Source: Bacteroidales bacterium UBA1722 (GTDB lineage: Bacteria > Bacteroidota > Bacteroidia > Bacteroidales > UBA932). Taken from it: a stretch of 13,826 nt of DNA. Below, in pieces: positions 1 through 6,750 of this stretch. The stretch spans positions 3,293 through 17,118 of the forward strand of contig DCIQ01000104.1 of assembly GCA_002317435.1 (NCBI GenBank), given 5' to 3'. Made by a program: the position numbers and the translations under genes. The notes below the pieces were generated by a model. The model saw only the letters and a program-made list of their open reading frames with translations. It was not told where the DNA came from and ran no database searches. Position 1 is the first letter of the stretch. The number at the start of each line of letters is the position of its first letter.

Positions 1-902
1 GAATCGGTCACGAACACCTGATTGCAGTAGAGCTGAATCTTGTTTCTGGTAACCTCCATGCGGTCCTTGATCTTCGGGAAGTAGAGCACTCCGGTGAGAT
101 TGAAGGGATAGTCCACATTCAGATGGATATGGAACATGGGGTCCTCCTGCATCGGGAAGAGGTCACGGTAGAACTTGTCATAATCTTCGTCCTTCAGGTC
201 CGTGGGCTTCCTGGTCCAGATGGGAGCCGAGTCGTTGATGATCTTGTCCTCGTCCTTATCGACGTATTTCCCGTCCTTCCACTCCTGTTCCTTGCCGAAG
301 GCGATGGGAACCGGCATAAACCGGCAGTACTTGGTCAGCAGTTCGTTGACCTTCGCCTTCGCGGCGAATTCCTTAGATTCGTCGTCGAGGTAAAGTGTGA
401 TGCGGGTACCGCGGTCAGCGTACTCCCCTTCGCCCATCTTATATTCGGGGTCCCCCTCGCATTCCCATCTTACGGGAGCGGCCCCCTCCTTATAGGAGAG
501 AGTATCGATGACCACCTTCCGGGATACCATGAAAGCGGAATAGAACCCCAGTCCGAAATGGCCGATTATGTTCTGGTCCTTGTACTTCTCGAGGAATTCC
601 CCGGCGCTTGAAAACGCTATCTGGTTTATATATTTGTCCACTTCCTCGGAGGTCATACCGATACCGCGGTCAGTGATGGTGATGGTGTTTTCCTTCTCAT
701 CCGCTTCCACGCGTACCGTGATGTCCCCGAGTTCTCCCTTGAACTCACTGCCCTGGGCTATGGATTTCAATTTCTGAGTGGCATCCACGGCATTCGCCAC
801 TATCTCACGGAGGAATATTTCGTGATCGGAATACAGAAACTGTTTGATTACGGGAAAGATGTTTTCGGTGGTTACGCCGATGGTACCTTTTTCAGTCTTC
901 AT
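1..902 (-). CDS. htpG: Molecular chaperone HtpG (Hsp90), N-terminal part
   Basis: This is the start of the cytosolic Hsp90 chaperone, an ATP-driven dimer that helps fold client proteins. About 300 codons are visible and the gene runs off the left edge. Translating the minus strand from the ATG at 902-900 gives MKTEKGTIGVTTEN. The GHKL ATP-binding fold is clear: the FLREIVANAVDATQKL helix at residues 30-45 carries Glu33 and Asn37, DRGIGM at 78-83 holds the nucleotide-binding Asp, and GHFGLGFYSAFMV at 114-126 is the glycine-rich lid motif. The region from about residue 220 enters the middle domain (LFPMQEDPMFHIHLNVDYPF). No Shine-Dalgarno sequence precedes the start, as is common in Bacteroidota. 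No CIRCE heat-shock operator is visible upstream. Identification is very secure; only the 3' end is missing, because of the window boundary. Confidence 0.97.
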   Translation of the reverse strand, partial: MKTEKGTIGVTTENIFPVIKQFLYSDHEIFLREIVANAVDATQKLKSIAQGSEFKGELGDITVRVEADEKENTITITDRGIGMTSEEVDKYINQIAFSSAGEFLEKYKDQNIIGHFGLGFYSAFMVSRKVVIDTLSYKEGAAPVRWECEGDPEYKMGEGEYADRGTRITLYLDDESKEFAAKAKVNELLTKYCRFMPVPIAFGKEQEWKDGKYVDKDEDKIINDSAPIWTRKPTDLKDEDYDKFYRDLFPMQEDPMFHIHLNVDYPFNLTGVLYFPKIKDRMEVTRNKIQLYCNQVFVTD

Positions 903-960
903 ATCTTTATTTTTTAATGATTCCTTAGAACATCCCCGCAAACGGCAAAATACATACCAA

Positions 961-995
961 CGCCCCTCCGGTGACATTTTGTCAGCGAAGGGGCG
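961..995 (-). terminator. Hairpin terminator candidate after the GH127 gene
   Basis: Arms CGCCCCT (961-967) and AGGGGCG (989-995) pair perfectly. A second perfect inner stem, TGACA/TGTCA (972-976 with 980-984), closes a 3-base loop, and two further pairs (969-987, 970-986) sit between the stems. It lies 24 bases past the stop codon of the GH127 gene and 58 bases before the htpG start. In the minus direction the stem is followed by TTGGTATGTATTTTG, which is T-rich but not a clean U-tract, so termination is likely rather than certain. Confidence 0.65.
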
Positions 996-1019
996 CCGCA
1001 TGTCCGGACCATGTCCGAA

Positions 1020-3059
1020 TCAGCGTCGGCAAGTAGGGAAAGCACTGATTCTCAGACGTGCCGCACCCATGGGGATGAGGGTGATATCGTCCAGAACCTC
1101 TGACTTGGGGGCATTCTCGTATGGCAGTACACCTGTCAGGCCATAACAGTCGATACCCCACGACGGGACGATGCGTCCTTTGGCTTCGAAATGCAGCGGA
1201 CACCCCGACAGAGTGAACGGATTGTCATCGTCAGGCCACCTGTCACGCACGAGCCTGATGTCAGCGTCCGTGGCCAGAGCATAATTCCAGGGGGTGGAGG
1301 CGACTATGTTCCAGGAGGGCCAGGCGGATTCGTCCACACCTTTCTGCCACTTGGAATTTCTCACTGCGGACTGGCTGCTTTCGATTTTTACATATTCCTC
1401 CCCTATCTTCAGGGAAAGGGTCAGCGGACCATAATCCACGCTCACGCTGTTGTTGTTCACCTGCCAGGTACGGGTACGGAGCGACATGGGGAGTTCCATC
1501 ACCACCTCGTCCCCGGCCTTCCAGGTCCTCTCGATACGGGCGAATCCCCCTGCGGGGAGATTATTATTGCCGGAGGCAATATCACCGTTAACGGAGATGC
1601 GGGCGCCTTCGCACCAGCGGGGAATGCGGAGATAGAGGGGGAACCTGACTTCCTGCGAAGGCTCTACCGTAAAGCGGACGGTCTCCTCGAAGGGGTAACG
1701 GGTCCGCTCGGTCAGCTTGACTTCCACGCCTTCGCCGACAAGGGCCCGTGCGGTACATTCACCGTACAGCTGGACAGCCAGGCCGTTGTCCTGGGTGGCC
1801 ATCACGAGATACTGCGAGTAATAGGGCCATCCGAATCCGTGGTTATGCTGACAGCATCTCGAACTGAACGGGTTCATGCACAGGAATGGACCGTCGTTTT
1901 CGACACCGGGGCTGTGGTCCAGAGCATCGCAGACGGTCATGTTCGGGGACGTCAGATATCTGAGAGCCTTCATATCCGGGGTGAAGGAGGCAGGATAGGA
2001 GTTGAAAGCCACGTCCTCGCAGTTCTCGGCCCACAACTGGCTGCCGTCGATGAGCATCAGTATCTCGTCCGAAGCCATCTGCTCCGCGAATCCGCAGGTC
2101 TCCGTCCCCTGACGGGGGTCGATGAATCCGATCCTGGCATTTTCATCCGCGCCGAACATGCCTCCGGGCACCTGGCCGAAAGTACGGCGGATGAGGAAGT
2201 AATCGTTATATGTGGCGTTCAGCATCGCCTTGTCACCGCTGAAAAGGTAATACTGGGCCGGTTCGCGGAAACACTGCGCTATATTCACATTGTGCCAGTT
2301 GGGAAGTTCCGTGGCCTTGGTCCAGTCGGCGGTATTCCTGTGAATCTTCTCTCCCAGTTCCAGAAGGCGTTCGTCACCGGTACGGCTGTAGAGCCACACC
2401 ACATTCCAGAGATTGTCCCCTCCGCGGCTGTTCTCCCAATAGCTTTCGAGAAACTGGTCGTCCGGCACACTGAGAAGATATTCGCAATATCTGGTCATAA
2501 ACGGAATCACCCTTTCGTCGGAAGAATATTCATAATAGTCCTGCAATATCCATAATGCCACCATGTTCGGCCAGAAATCCTGCGGGCCGCCCTTCGTGCG
2601 GGCGGACGGACCGAAATTACCGTTCTCCAACTGGGACGCGATGATGGCATCTATCCACAGTTTCGCTTCGGAAAGCATCTGTTCGTCCCCGAATACATAG
2701 GCCAGTGCGGCATACCCCCTGAGCCAGTAGGGAACTTCCTCCCAGCCCCAGGAGCCTCCGTCGGCAAGCCAGGCATTGTCCTCTTTCTGGAGCCATGCGC
2801 TGATCTCGCTCAAGTGGCCGTTCAGACCGTCTTTCTGGGCACGGAGCTGGGCGAGGAGCCAGCCTCCGGGCTGAATTGAGCCGACAGGCAGTTTTATAAG
2901 AGCCTGAGGCTGCATGGGCGCCCCGGCCACGGGATAATTCACGTTGGATGTCCCGGTGGGGAACGTACAGGTGACGGTCAGCTCGTCAGAATTCTGCGAT
3001 GTGCAGGCGGCCGCTCCGATCACGGCCATAATGACTGATAAAACTCTTTTCAACATCAT
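1020..3059 (-). CDS. Lipoprotein GH127/DUF1680 family glycosidase (beta-L-arabinofuranosidase-like)
   Basis: GH127 enzymes release beta-L-arabinofuranose or related furanosides from the non-reducing end, using a cysteine nucleophile held by a zinc-thiolate site. Here the motif ETCGF puts Glu320 and Cys322, and SRCCQHN puts Cys402-Cys403, where characterised members have their Glu, Cys and Cys-Cys zinc/nucleophile set. Glu306 (in GADENAR) is a candidate acid/base. Residues about 60-430 form the alpha-helical barrel; the rest is beta-rich (SVDYGPLTLSLKIG). The N-terminus (MMLKRVLSVIMAVIGAAACTS) is a lipoprotein signal with lipid-acceptor Cys19, so the enzyme is membrane-anchored, possibly surface-exposed. 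Two ATGs lie in tandem (3059 and 3056) and either could start. The gene begins 11 bases after the stop of the upstream lipoprotein gene, so the two form an operon. The exact sugar is not predictable: related families (GH146, aceric-acid-type GH127) share this active site. At 679 residues it has the usual family length. Confidence 0.88.
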   Translation of the reverse strand: MMLKRVLSVIMAVIGAAACTSQNSDELTVTCTFPTGTSNVNYPVAGAPMQPQALIKLPVGSIQPGGWLLAQLRAQKDGLNGHLSEISAWLQKEDNAWLADGGSWGWEEVPYWLRGYAALAYVFGDEQMLSEAKLWIDAIIASQLENGNFGPSARTKGGPQDFWPNMVALWILQDYYEYSSDERVIPFMTRYCEYLLSVPDDQFLESYWENSRGGDNLWNVVWLYSRTGDERLLELGEKIHRNTADWTKATELPNWHNVNIAQCFREPAQYYLFSGDKAMLNATYNDYFLIRRTFGQVPGGMFGADENARIGFIDPRQGTETCGFAEQMASDEILMLIDGSQLWAENCEDVAFNSYPASFTPDMKALRYLTSPNMTVCDALDHSPGVENDGPFLCMNPFSSRCCQHNHGFGWPYYSQYLVMATQDNGLAVQLYGECTARALVGEGVEVKLTERTRYPFEETVRFTVEPSQEVRFPLYLRIPRWCEGARISVNGDIASGNNNLPAGGFARIERTWKAGDEVVMELPMSLRTRTWQVNNNSVSVDYGPLTLSLKIGEEYVKIESSQSAVRNSKWQKGVDESAWPSWNIVASTPWNYALATDADIRLVRDRWPDDDNPFTLSGCPLHFEAKGRIVPSWGIDCYGLTGVLPYENAPKSEVLDDITLIPMGAARLRISAFPTCRR

Positions 3060-3070
3060 GATACTTCAAA

Positions 3071-4717
3071 TTACAATACTGGCAGGAGATACTCCCATAC
3101 TATGTCGAGATACGGCTGATACATATTGGAATCGGTGGTAAGCACCAGGACGGCATCCCTCTCGGGAAAAACTATGATATACTGTCCGTTGGCACCGTCG
3201 GCGCGGAAGGCCCCGTGACGGCACATCCACATCTGGTACCCGTATCCCTGCATCCAGTCGCTGGTTTCGGTGGTATATCCGAGTGCCTCGAGATTATTCC
3301 GGTCCACTCCGGAGGGGACACAGGGCACCTGCCGGGAGGTCATCTCCTTCACCCACTCCGCGGGCAATATCTGCTCGGAATTCCAGACACCTCCCTGCAG
3401 CAGAAGCTGTCCCAGCTTGGCCATATCTTCAGTCTTCACATAGAGGCCCCAGCCGCCGCAGTTTATCCCCCGAGGACTCTCATCCCACCACGGACGGTCT
3501 ATTCCCAGAGGAGTGAAAAGTCTGGTATCCAGATAGTCAAGAACTTTCTCCCCGGTAGTCTTCTGAACGATGGCCGAGAGCATATATGTACCTACTGAAT
3601 TATAGAGATAGTATGTACCGGGAGCGTGATCCACAGGATGGGCCAGGAAAGCAGTCACCCAGTCGCAGCCTGGAGCACCGATCTTCCCCATACATTCACT
3701 GTCGTGTCCGCAAGTCATGGTCAGGAGGTCCTTCACCGTCATCGCGGCCAGATTATCACTTATCGTGTCGGGCAGCTGGTCAGGGAAGAAACTGATGACT
3801 TTATCATCGATGGAAAAAGCTCCTTCTGATACAGCCAGACCCACCGCCGCGGAAGTGAATGTCTTGCTCACGGACCACATGGGATGCGGAATGTCCGGAC
3901 CGGCCCCGTTCAGCCATCTCTCTTCCATCACCTGCCCGTGCTTGAGTATCATAATGCTATGGAGATTCAGGTACTGTGGTGCCTGAGGGACAGTTTCAGT
4001 GGCCTCGATGAAACGGTCCACAGCTTCCGAGAGAGCCGCATCCTTCTCCCCTCTGGGAAGCGATGTGGCACGGGAGCACTTTTCTTCGATATATATGTTT
4101 CTGAATTCCAGCGGGCCGCCTTCGCTCTGAAGAGCTATGTAACCCGCCACTTCACCGGCAGTGCCTTCATTTTCCAGAGAGCCGTTTATATAGACCGTTA
4201 TCTTCTTCCCTTCACAGATAATCTCCGCAGTGTTCCACTCCCCGTCCGGATTCTCGATGGTCCCCGAAGGGGAATTGCGCTTCTTCACCGGAAACATCAC
4301 ATCGGGTCCGGCATCGACCTCGGCCAGTCTGGAACGGCCCAGACATACGAAGTCCCCGGCATTGCCGGCCTTCAGCTGACACTCTATGGCATCCGGCCAG
4401 AGTCCGTCTCCGGGCCGGATTCTCTGGAAGATACCGCTGTTGGTACCTTCTCCGACCCATCTCCATTCGACGTGGAGTTTATAATCGGTATAGACCTTCT
4501 CCGTGCGGAGATATCCGAACGGCTTGCCTGCTACAGTGATACACCCGTCCCCGACGGAGAACACATCGTCAGCGGAGACCCCCGCCGCAGTATCGGTCAC
4601 GGCCACCCATCCCGTGAGGTCGTGACCGTTGAACAGCATTTCATGCCCTTGCTGCACCTGTGCACACGACATCAGGGCGTACAGAGCCAGCGATAACAAA
4701 AGAATTCTGGATTTCAT
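3071..4717 (-). CDS. Lipoprotein fusing a DUF1080 domain to a serine beta-lactamase-like hydrolase
   Basis: Two domains follow a lipoprotein signal (MKSRILLLSLALYALMSC, acceptor Cys18). Residues about 26-212 match DUF1080, a concanavalin-like fold (FNGHDLTGW opening, NSGIFQR, EWNTAEI, IALQSEGGPLEFRNI end), known in Bacteroidota as glycan-binding and, in some members, 3-keto-disaccharide hydrolase. Residues about 228-548 are a class C beta-lactamase/esterase-type domain: the SxxK motif SVSK gives nucleophile Ser282 and Lys285, the Tyr motif is YNS (Tyr372), and the third motif region is HGAFRADGANGQ. The likely role is removal of an ester or amide group from a glycan, with the DUF1080 part binding it or acting on it. 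This is inference. The open frame extends two codons further to a TTG at 4723; I prefer the ATG at 4717, which directly starts the signal peptide. It is first in a two-gene operon with the GH127 gene and sits behind a TATATTTG promoter element. Confidence 0.87.
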   Translation of the reverse strand: MKSRILLLSLALYALMSCAQVQQGHEMLFNGHDLTGWVAVTDTAAGVSADDVFSVGDGCITVAGKPFGYLRTEKVYTDYKLHVEWRWVGEGTNSGIFQRIRPGDGLWPDAIECQLKAGNAGDFVCLGRSRLAEVDAGPDVMFPVKKRNSPSGTIENPDGEWNTAEIICEGKKITVYINGSLENEGTAGEVAGYIALQSEGGPLEFRNIYIEEKCSRATSLPRGEKDAALSEAVDRFIEATETVPQAPQYLNLHSIMILKHGQVMEERWLNGAGPDIPHPMWSVSKTFTSAAVGLAVSEGAFSIDDKVISFFPDQLPDTISDNLAAMTVKDLLTMTCGHDSECMGKIGAPGCDWVTAFLAHPVDHAPGTYYLYNSVGTYMLSAIVQKTTGEKVLDYLDTRLFTPLGIDRPWWDESPRGINCGGWGLYVKTEDMAKLGQLLLQGGVWNSEQILPAEWVKEMTSRQVPCVPSGVDRNNLEALGYTTETSDWMQGYGYQMWMCRHGAFRADGANGQYIIVFPERDAVLVLTTDSNMYQPYLDIVWEYLLPVL

Positions 4718-4742
4718 ATACAATTATGGTATTGAGATGACG

Positions 4743-4750
4743 CAAATATA
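4743..4750 (-). promoter_or_regulatory. TAnnTTTG -7 element for the DUF1080/GH127 operon
   Basis: Read on the minus strand, this is TATATTTG, an exact match to the Bacteroidota -7 consensus TAnnTTTG. It lies 25 bases upstream of the preferred ATG at 4717. No clear -33 TTG is seen at the expected distance. It supports the 4717 start over the TTG at 4723 only weakly. Confidence 0.6.
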
Positions 4751-4763
4751 AGAATCATTATTT

Positions 4764-4771
4764 TAACTTTG
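4764..4771 (+). promoter_or_regulatory. TAnnTTTG -7 element for the C69 peptidase gene
   Basis: TAACTTTG matches the Bacteroidota -7 consensus exactly and lies 25 bases upstream of the ATG at 4797, giving a short leader. It is back to back with the divergent minus-strand element at 4743-4750; only 13 bases separate them. A TTG at 4732-4734 is too far upstream to be a good -33 element. Confidence 0.6.
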
Positions 4772-4796
4772 TAGGCAGCTTTTAAAGAAATCGAAT

Positions 4797-6371
4797 ATGA
4801 AACCCATCTCTCTGATTCCCCTCTTCCTGTCCGTTTCCATCTTCTGCGGAGCACAGGACTTCGAGACACAAGGCCTCGAATGTACAAGCATAGTCGCCGG
4901 GAAGCACGCCACCGCCGACGGCTCGGTGATAACGTCCCACACCTGTGACGGCACCTCCCACACCTGGGTGAACTACGTCCCCGCGGCCGACCACCGCCGA
5001 CACGAGACCACCCCCCTGAGGAAGAATTGGAGGAAAACCAGATTCGTCACCGACACCGCCGGCGTCAGGACAGTGGGAGAGATACCCCAGGTGCGCCATA
5101 CTTACGCATACCTGAACACAGGCTACCCCTCCCTGAACGAAAAACAGGTGGGCATCGGCGAGACCACCTTCACCGGCCCCGACACCCTCATAAACAGCGA
5201 TTCGCCCCTGCTCATAGAAGAACTCTGCCGCCTGGCCCTCGAAAGGTGCGATAATGCCCGCGACGCCGTCATCACGATGGGCGCCCTGGCTGAGAAGTAC
5301 GGTTACGGAGACGGCGGCGAATGTCTCACAGTGGCCGACCCGAACGAAGCGTGGTTCTTCGAAATCACCGGCTGCGGCCGGGGTGAGACCGGAGCGGTCT
5401 GGGTGGCCCGGAGGGTCCCCGACGACCACATCGCCGTATCGGCAAACATCCCCCGCATAGGAAAAATCGACCGCAGCGACCCCGATAACTTTTTAGCCTC
5501 CGGCAATGTGGAACAAGTCGCGCTCCGCTATGGTCTGTGGGACGGCACCGGGGAGTTCATCTGGTGGAAGGCATACCTGAACGGTTACGGTCAGGGGCGG
5601 AACTTCCGCGAACGCGAATACCGCGTCCTGAGCACCCTCGCCCCGTCTCTGGGTCTGAGCTACGATGCGCCCGAGATGCCCTTCAGCGTGAAGCCGGACT
5701 CCCTCGTGGACGTAAGGAAAGTGATGGAACTCTTCCGCGACACCTACGAAGGGACGGAATGGGATATGTGCAGGAACGTCCTGATGGAAGTCCCTGCCCG
5801 GGATACCGTTCCGGCACACAAGGAGGTCAGTCCTTTCGCGAATCCGTGGATAACCGGGAAAATGATAAATACCCTGAACACCATCGCCCCCGGCACCGTG
5901 GCATCCACCAGAACACTGGCAGTGGCGTGGTGCTCCTATTCCACCGTAATCCAGCTCAGGGGATGGCTCCCCGACGGAGTGGGAGGCATCTGCTGGTACG
6001 CCGTGGACAACCCGGCCCAGAGTCCCCGCATCCCCCTCTTCTGCGGCGGCGCCACCCTGCCTGACGCATTCTTCAACTGCGGCCAGAAAGTATATGTCCC
6101 GGACTGCATCCTCTGGACCTTCCGCAGACCGAACAAACTCGCCACCGTGGCCTGGCAGCAGACCAAGAATGGATTTACCGAGAACATCCTCGAAATGGAG
6201 AATCTCTCCTTCTCCGGACTTGAAGACCTCGAAAAGAGATACACGGAGGCTCCCTCCGGCACCGGAGCCCCGATTCTGGACGCCTACACCTCCGACATCT
6301 ACACCCGCTGCGCCGCCCGCTGGAAAGAGCTGGAGGAAAAATACTGGATGATGTTCGGAAGAGGATTTTGA
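4797..6371 (+). CDS. Secreted C69-family (PepD-type) dipeptidase
   Basis: C69 peptidases are Ntn hydrolases: an internal Cys becomes the N-terminal nucleophile after self-cleavage and hydrolyses dipeptides or similar amides. Residues 1-19 look like a Sec signal peptide (MKPISLIPLFLSVSIFCGA). The motif LECTSIVAGKHATADGS places the predicted nucleophile at Cys29, so a short propeptide (about residues 20-28) would be removed. Family motifs GIGETT (119-124) and GECLTVADPNEAWFFEITG (174-192) are present. The length of 524 residues is normal for Bacteroidota members. The protein probably works in the periplasm or at the surface, cleaving short peptides or cell-wall-like substrates. It is transcribed away from the GH127 operon from a shared intergenic region and has no co-directional neighbour within 379 bases, so it may be a single-gene unit. 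Its link to the glycan enzymes is unclear. Codons are strongly GC-rich, unlike the gene that follows. Confidence 0.88.
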   Translation: MKPISLIPLFLSVSIFCGAQDFETQGLECTSIVAGKHATADGSVITSHTCDGTSHTWVNYVPAADHRRHETTPLRKNWRKTRFVTDTAGVRTVGEIPQVRHTYAYLNTGYPSLNEKQVGIGETTFTGPDTLINSDSPLLIEELCRLALERCDNARDAVITMGALAEKYGYGDGGECLTVADPNEAWFFEITGCGRGETGAVWVARRVPDDHIAVSANIPRIGKIDRSDPDNFLASGNVEQVALRYGLWDGTGEFIWWKAYLNGYGQGRNFREREYRVLSTLAPSLGLSYDAPEMPFSVKPDSLVDVRKVMELFRDTYEGTEWDMCRNVLMEVPARDTVPAHKEVSPFANPWITGKMINTLNTIAPGTVASTRTLAVAWCSYSTVIQLRGWLPDGVGGICWYAVDNPAQSPRIPLFCGGATLPDAFFNCGQKVYVPDCILWTFRRPNKLATVAWQQTKNGFTENILEMENLSFSGLEDLEKRYTEAPSGTGAPILDAYTSDIYTRCAARWKELEEKYWMMFGRGF

Positions 6372-6441
6372 TTCAAGTCAACTCTCTGCACTTCACTACG
6401 GGGACAAACAGATTGATGTGGATTGGTCAGTCCTCCCCGCA

Positions 6442-6492
6442 GGTCCTCCGGAGACCTGACTGGCCGCTAAAGCGAAAGGCCTCCGGAGGACC
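6442..6492. repeat. 12-bp perfect inverted repeat with a palindromic octamer in each arm
   Basis: GGTCCTCCGGAG at 6442-6453 is the exact reverse complement of CTCCGGAGGACC at 6481-6492, with a 27-base spacer. Each arm contains the palindrome CTCCGGAG, so the same 9-mer CCTCCGGAG also appears as a direct repeat 35 bases apart. Inside the spacer GGCC (6462-6465) can pair with GGCC (6478-6481), and CCTGAC (6455-6460) can pair with GTCAGG (6493-6498) as an alternative fold. No U-tract follows on the plus strand. It could be an RNA structure that ends or protects the peptidase transcript, a paired protein-binding site, or an intergenic repeat element. Confidence 0.7.
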
Positions 6493-6677
6493 GTCAGGAC
6501 TTACTTGTGTCGGCAGATGGGGACTATTGTGACAGCATCAGTTGATTCAATGTCTTTTATGCACTTCCACAAACCGATAAGTCCCCCAAAAAATAATTAA
6601 GGAAAGATTACCAAGTTATTTTGTTATCTTTACTAAACATCAATTTATTCTGTATATTTCCTCTATAAATCAAGGTT

Positions 6678-6736
6678 GATTTTTATGCAACGGGCGTAAA
6701 ATCGTCAGATTTTATGTAAGTTTGGATTTTATGTAA
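6678..6736 (+). repeat. Direct repeats GATTTTATGTAA upstream of the DUF262-DUF1524 gene
   Basis: GATTTTATGTAA is present exactly at 6708-6719 and 6725-6736, with a degenerate third copy, GATTTTTATGCAA, at 6678-6690. The two exact copies flank and overlap the promoter -7 element at 6717-6724, and the second falls across the expected transcription start. The placement suggests an operator for a repressor, perhaps for self-control of the nuclease gene, but no regulator gene is adjacent. Low sequence complexity in this AT-rich stretch makes chance similarity of the third copy possible. Confidence 0.6.
6717..6724 (+). promoter_or_regulatory. TAnnTTTG -7 element for the DUF262-DUF1524 gene
   Basis: TAAGTTTG matches the Bacteroidota -7 consensus exactly and is 26 bases before the ATG at 6751. 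No -33 TTG is found at the usual distance. It sits between two exact copies of a 12-base direct repeat. Confidence 0.6.
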
Positions 6737-6750
6737 TCATATATAAAAAT

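Larger units (their letters stand above)
6372..6750. other. 379-base gene-free stretch with repeats between the peptidase and the DUF262 gene
   Basis: No credible open reading frame or tRNA was seen on either strand. The left part is GC-rich and holds an inverted-repeat cluster (6427-6498). From about 6585 the composition turns sharply AT-rich and stays so through the following gene. A two-block imperfect direct repeat, TTGATTCAA then TGCACTTC, occurs at 6368-6394 and again at 6542-6567. The right end holds a promoter and direct repeats (6678-6736). No Rho-independent terminator with a clean U-tract was found for the peptidase gene. Confidence 0.6.

Noticed and set aside
946..952. Possible -7 element (TATTTTG on the minus strand) for htpG
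   Set aside because: It lacks one base of the TAnnTTTG spacing, so it is not listed as a promoter, though the position (about 44 bases before the ATG) would be plausible.
1000..1017. ATGTCCG direct repeat pair after the GH127 stop codon
   Set aside because: It is too short and isolated to assign a function.
1191..2555. 454-codon plus-strand open frame
   Set aside because: It is antisense to the GH127 gene, whose protein shows intact family motifs. Long antisense frames are expected opposite GC-rich coding sequence, and this translation has no recognisable domain.
3884..4696. 270-codon plus-strand open frame
   Set aside because: It is antisense to the DUF1080/hydrolase gene and has no motifs; a shadow of codon bias.
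4782..5429. 215-codon minus-strand open frame
   Set aside because: It lies opposite the start of the C69 peptidase. Its glycine- and valine-rich sequence is typical of antisense translation.
6519..6586. GGGGACT / AGTCCCC inverted pair
   Set aside because: It is only 7 bp with a gap over 50 bases; easily chance.
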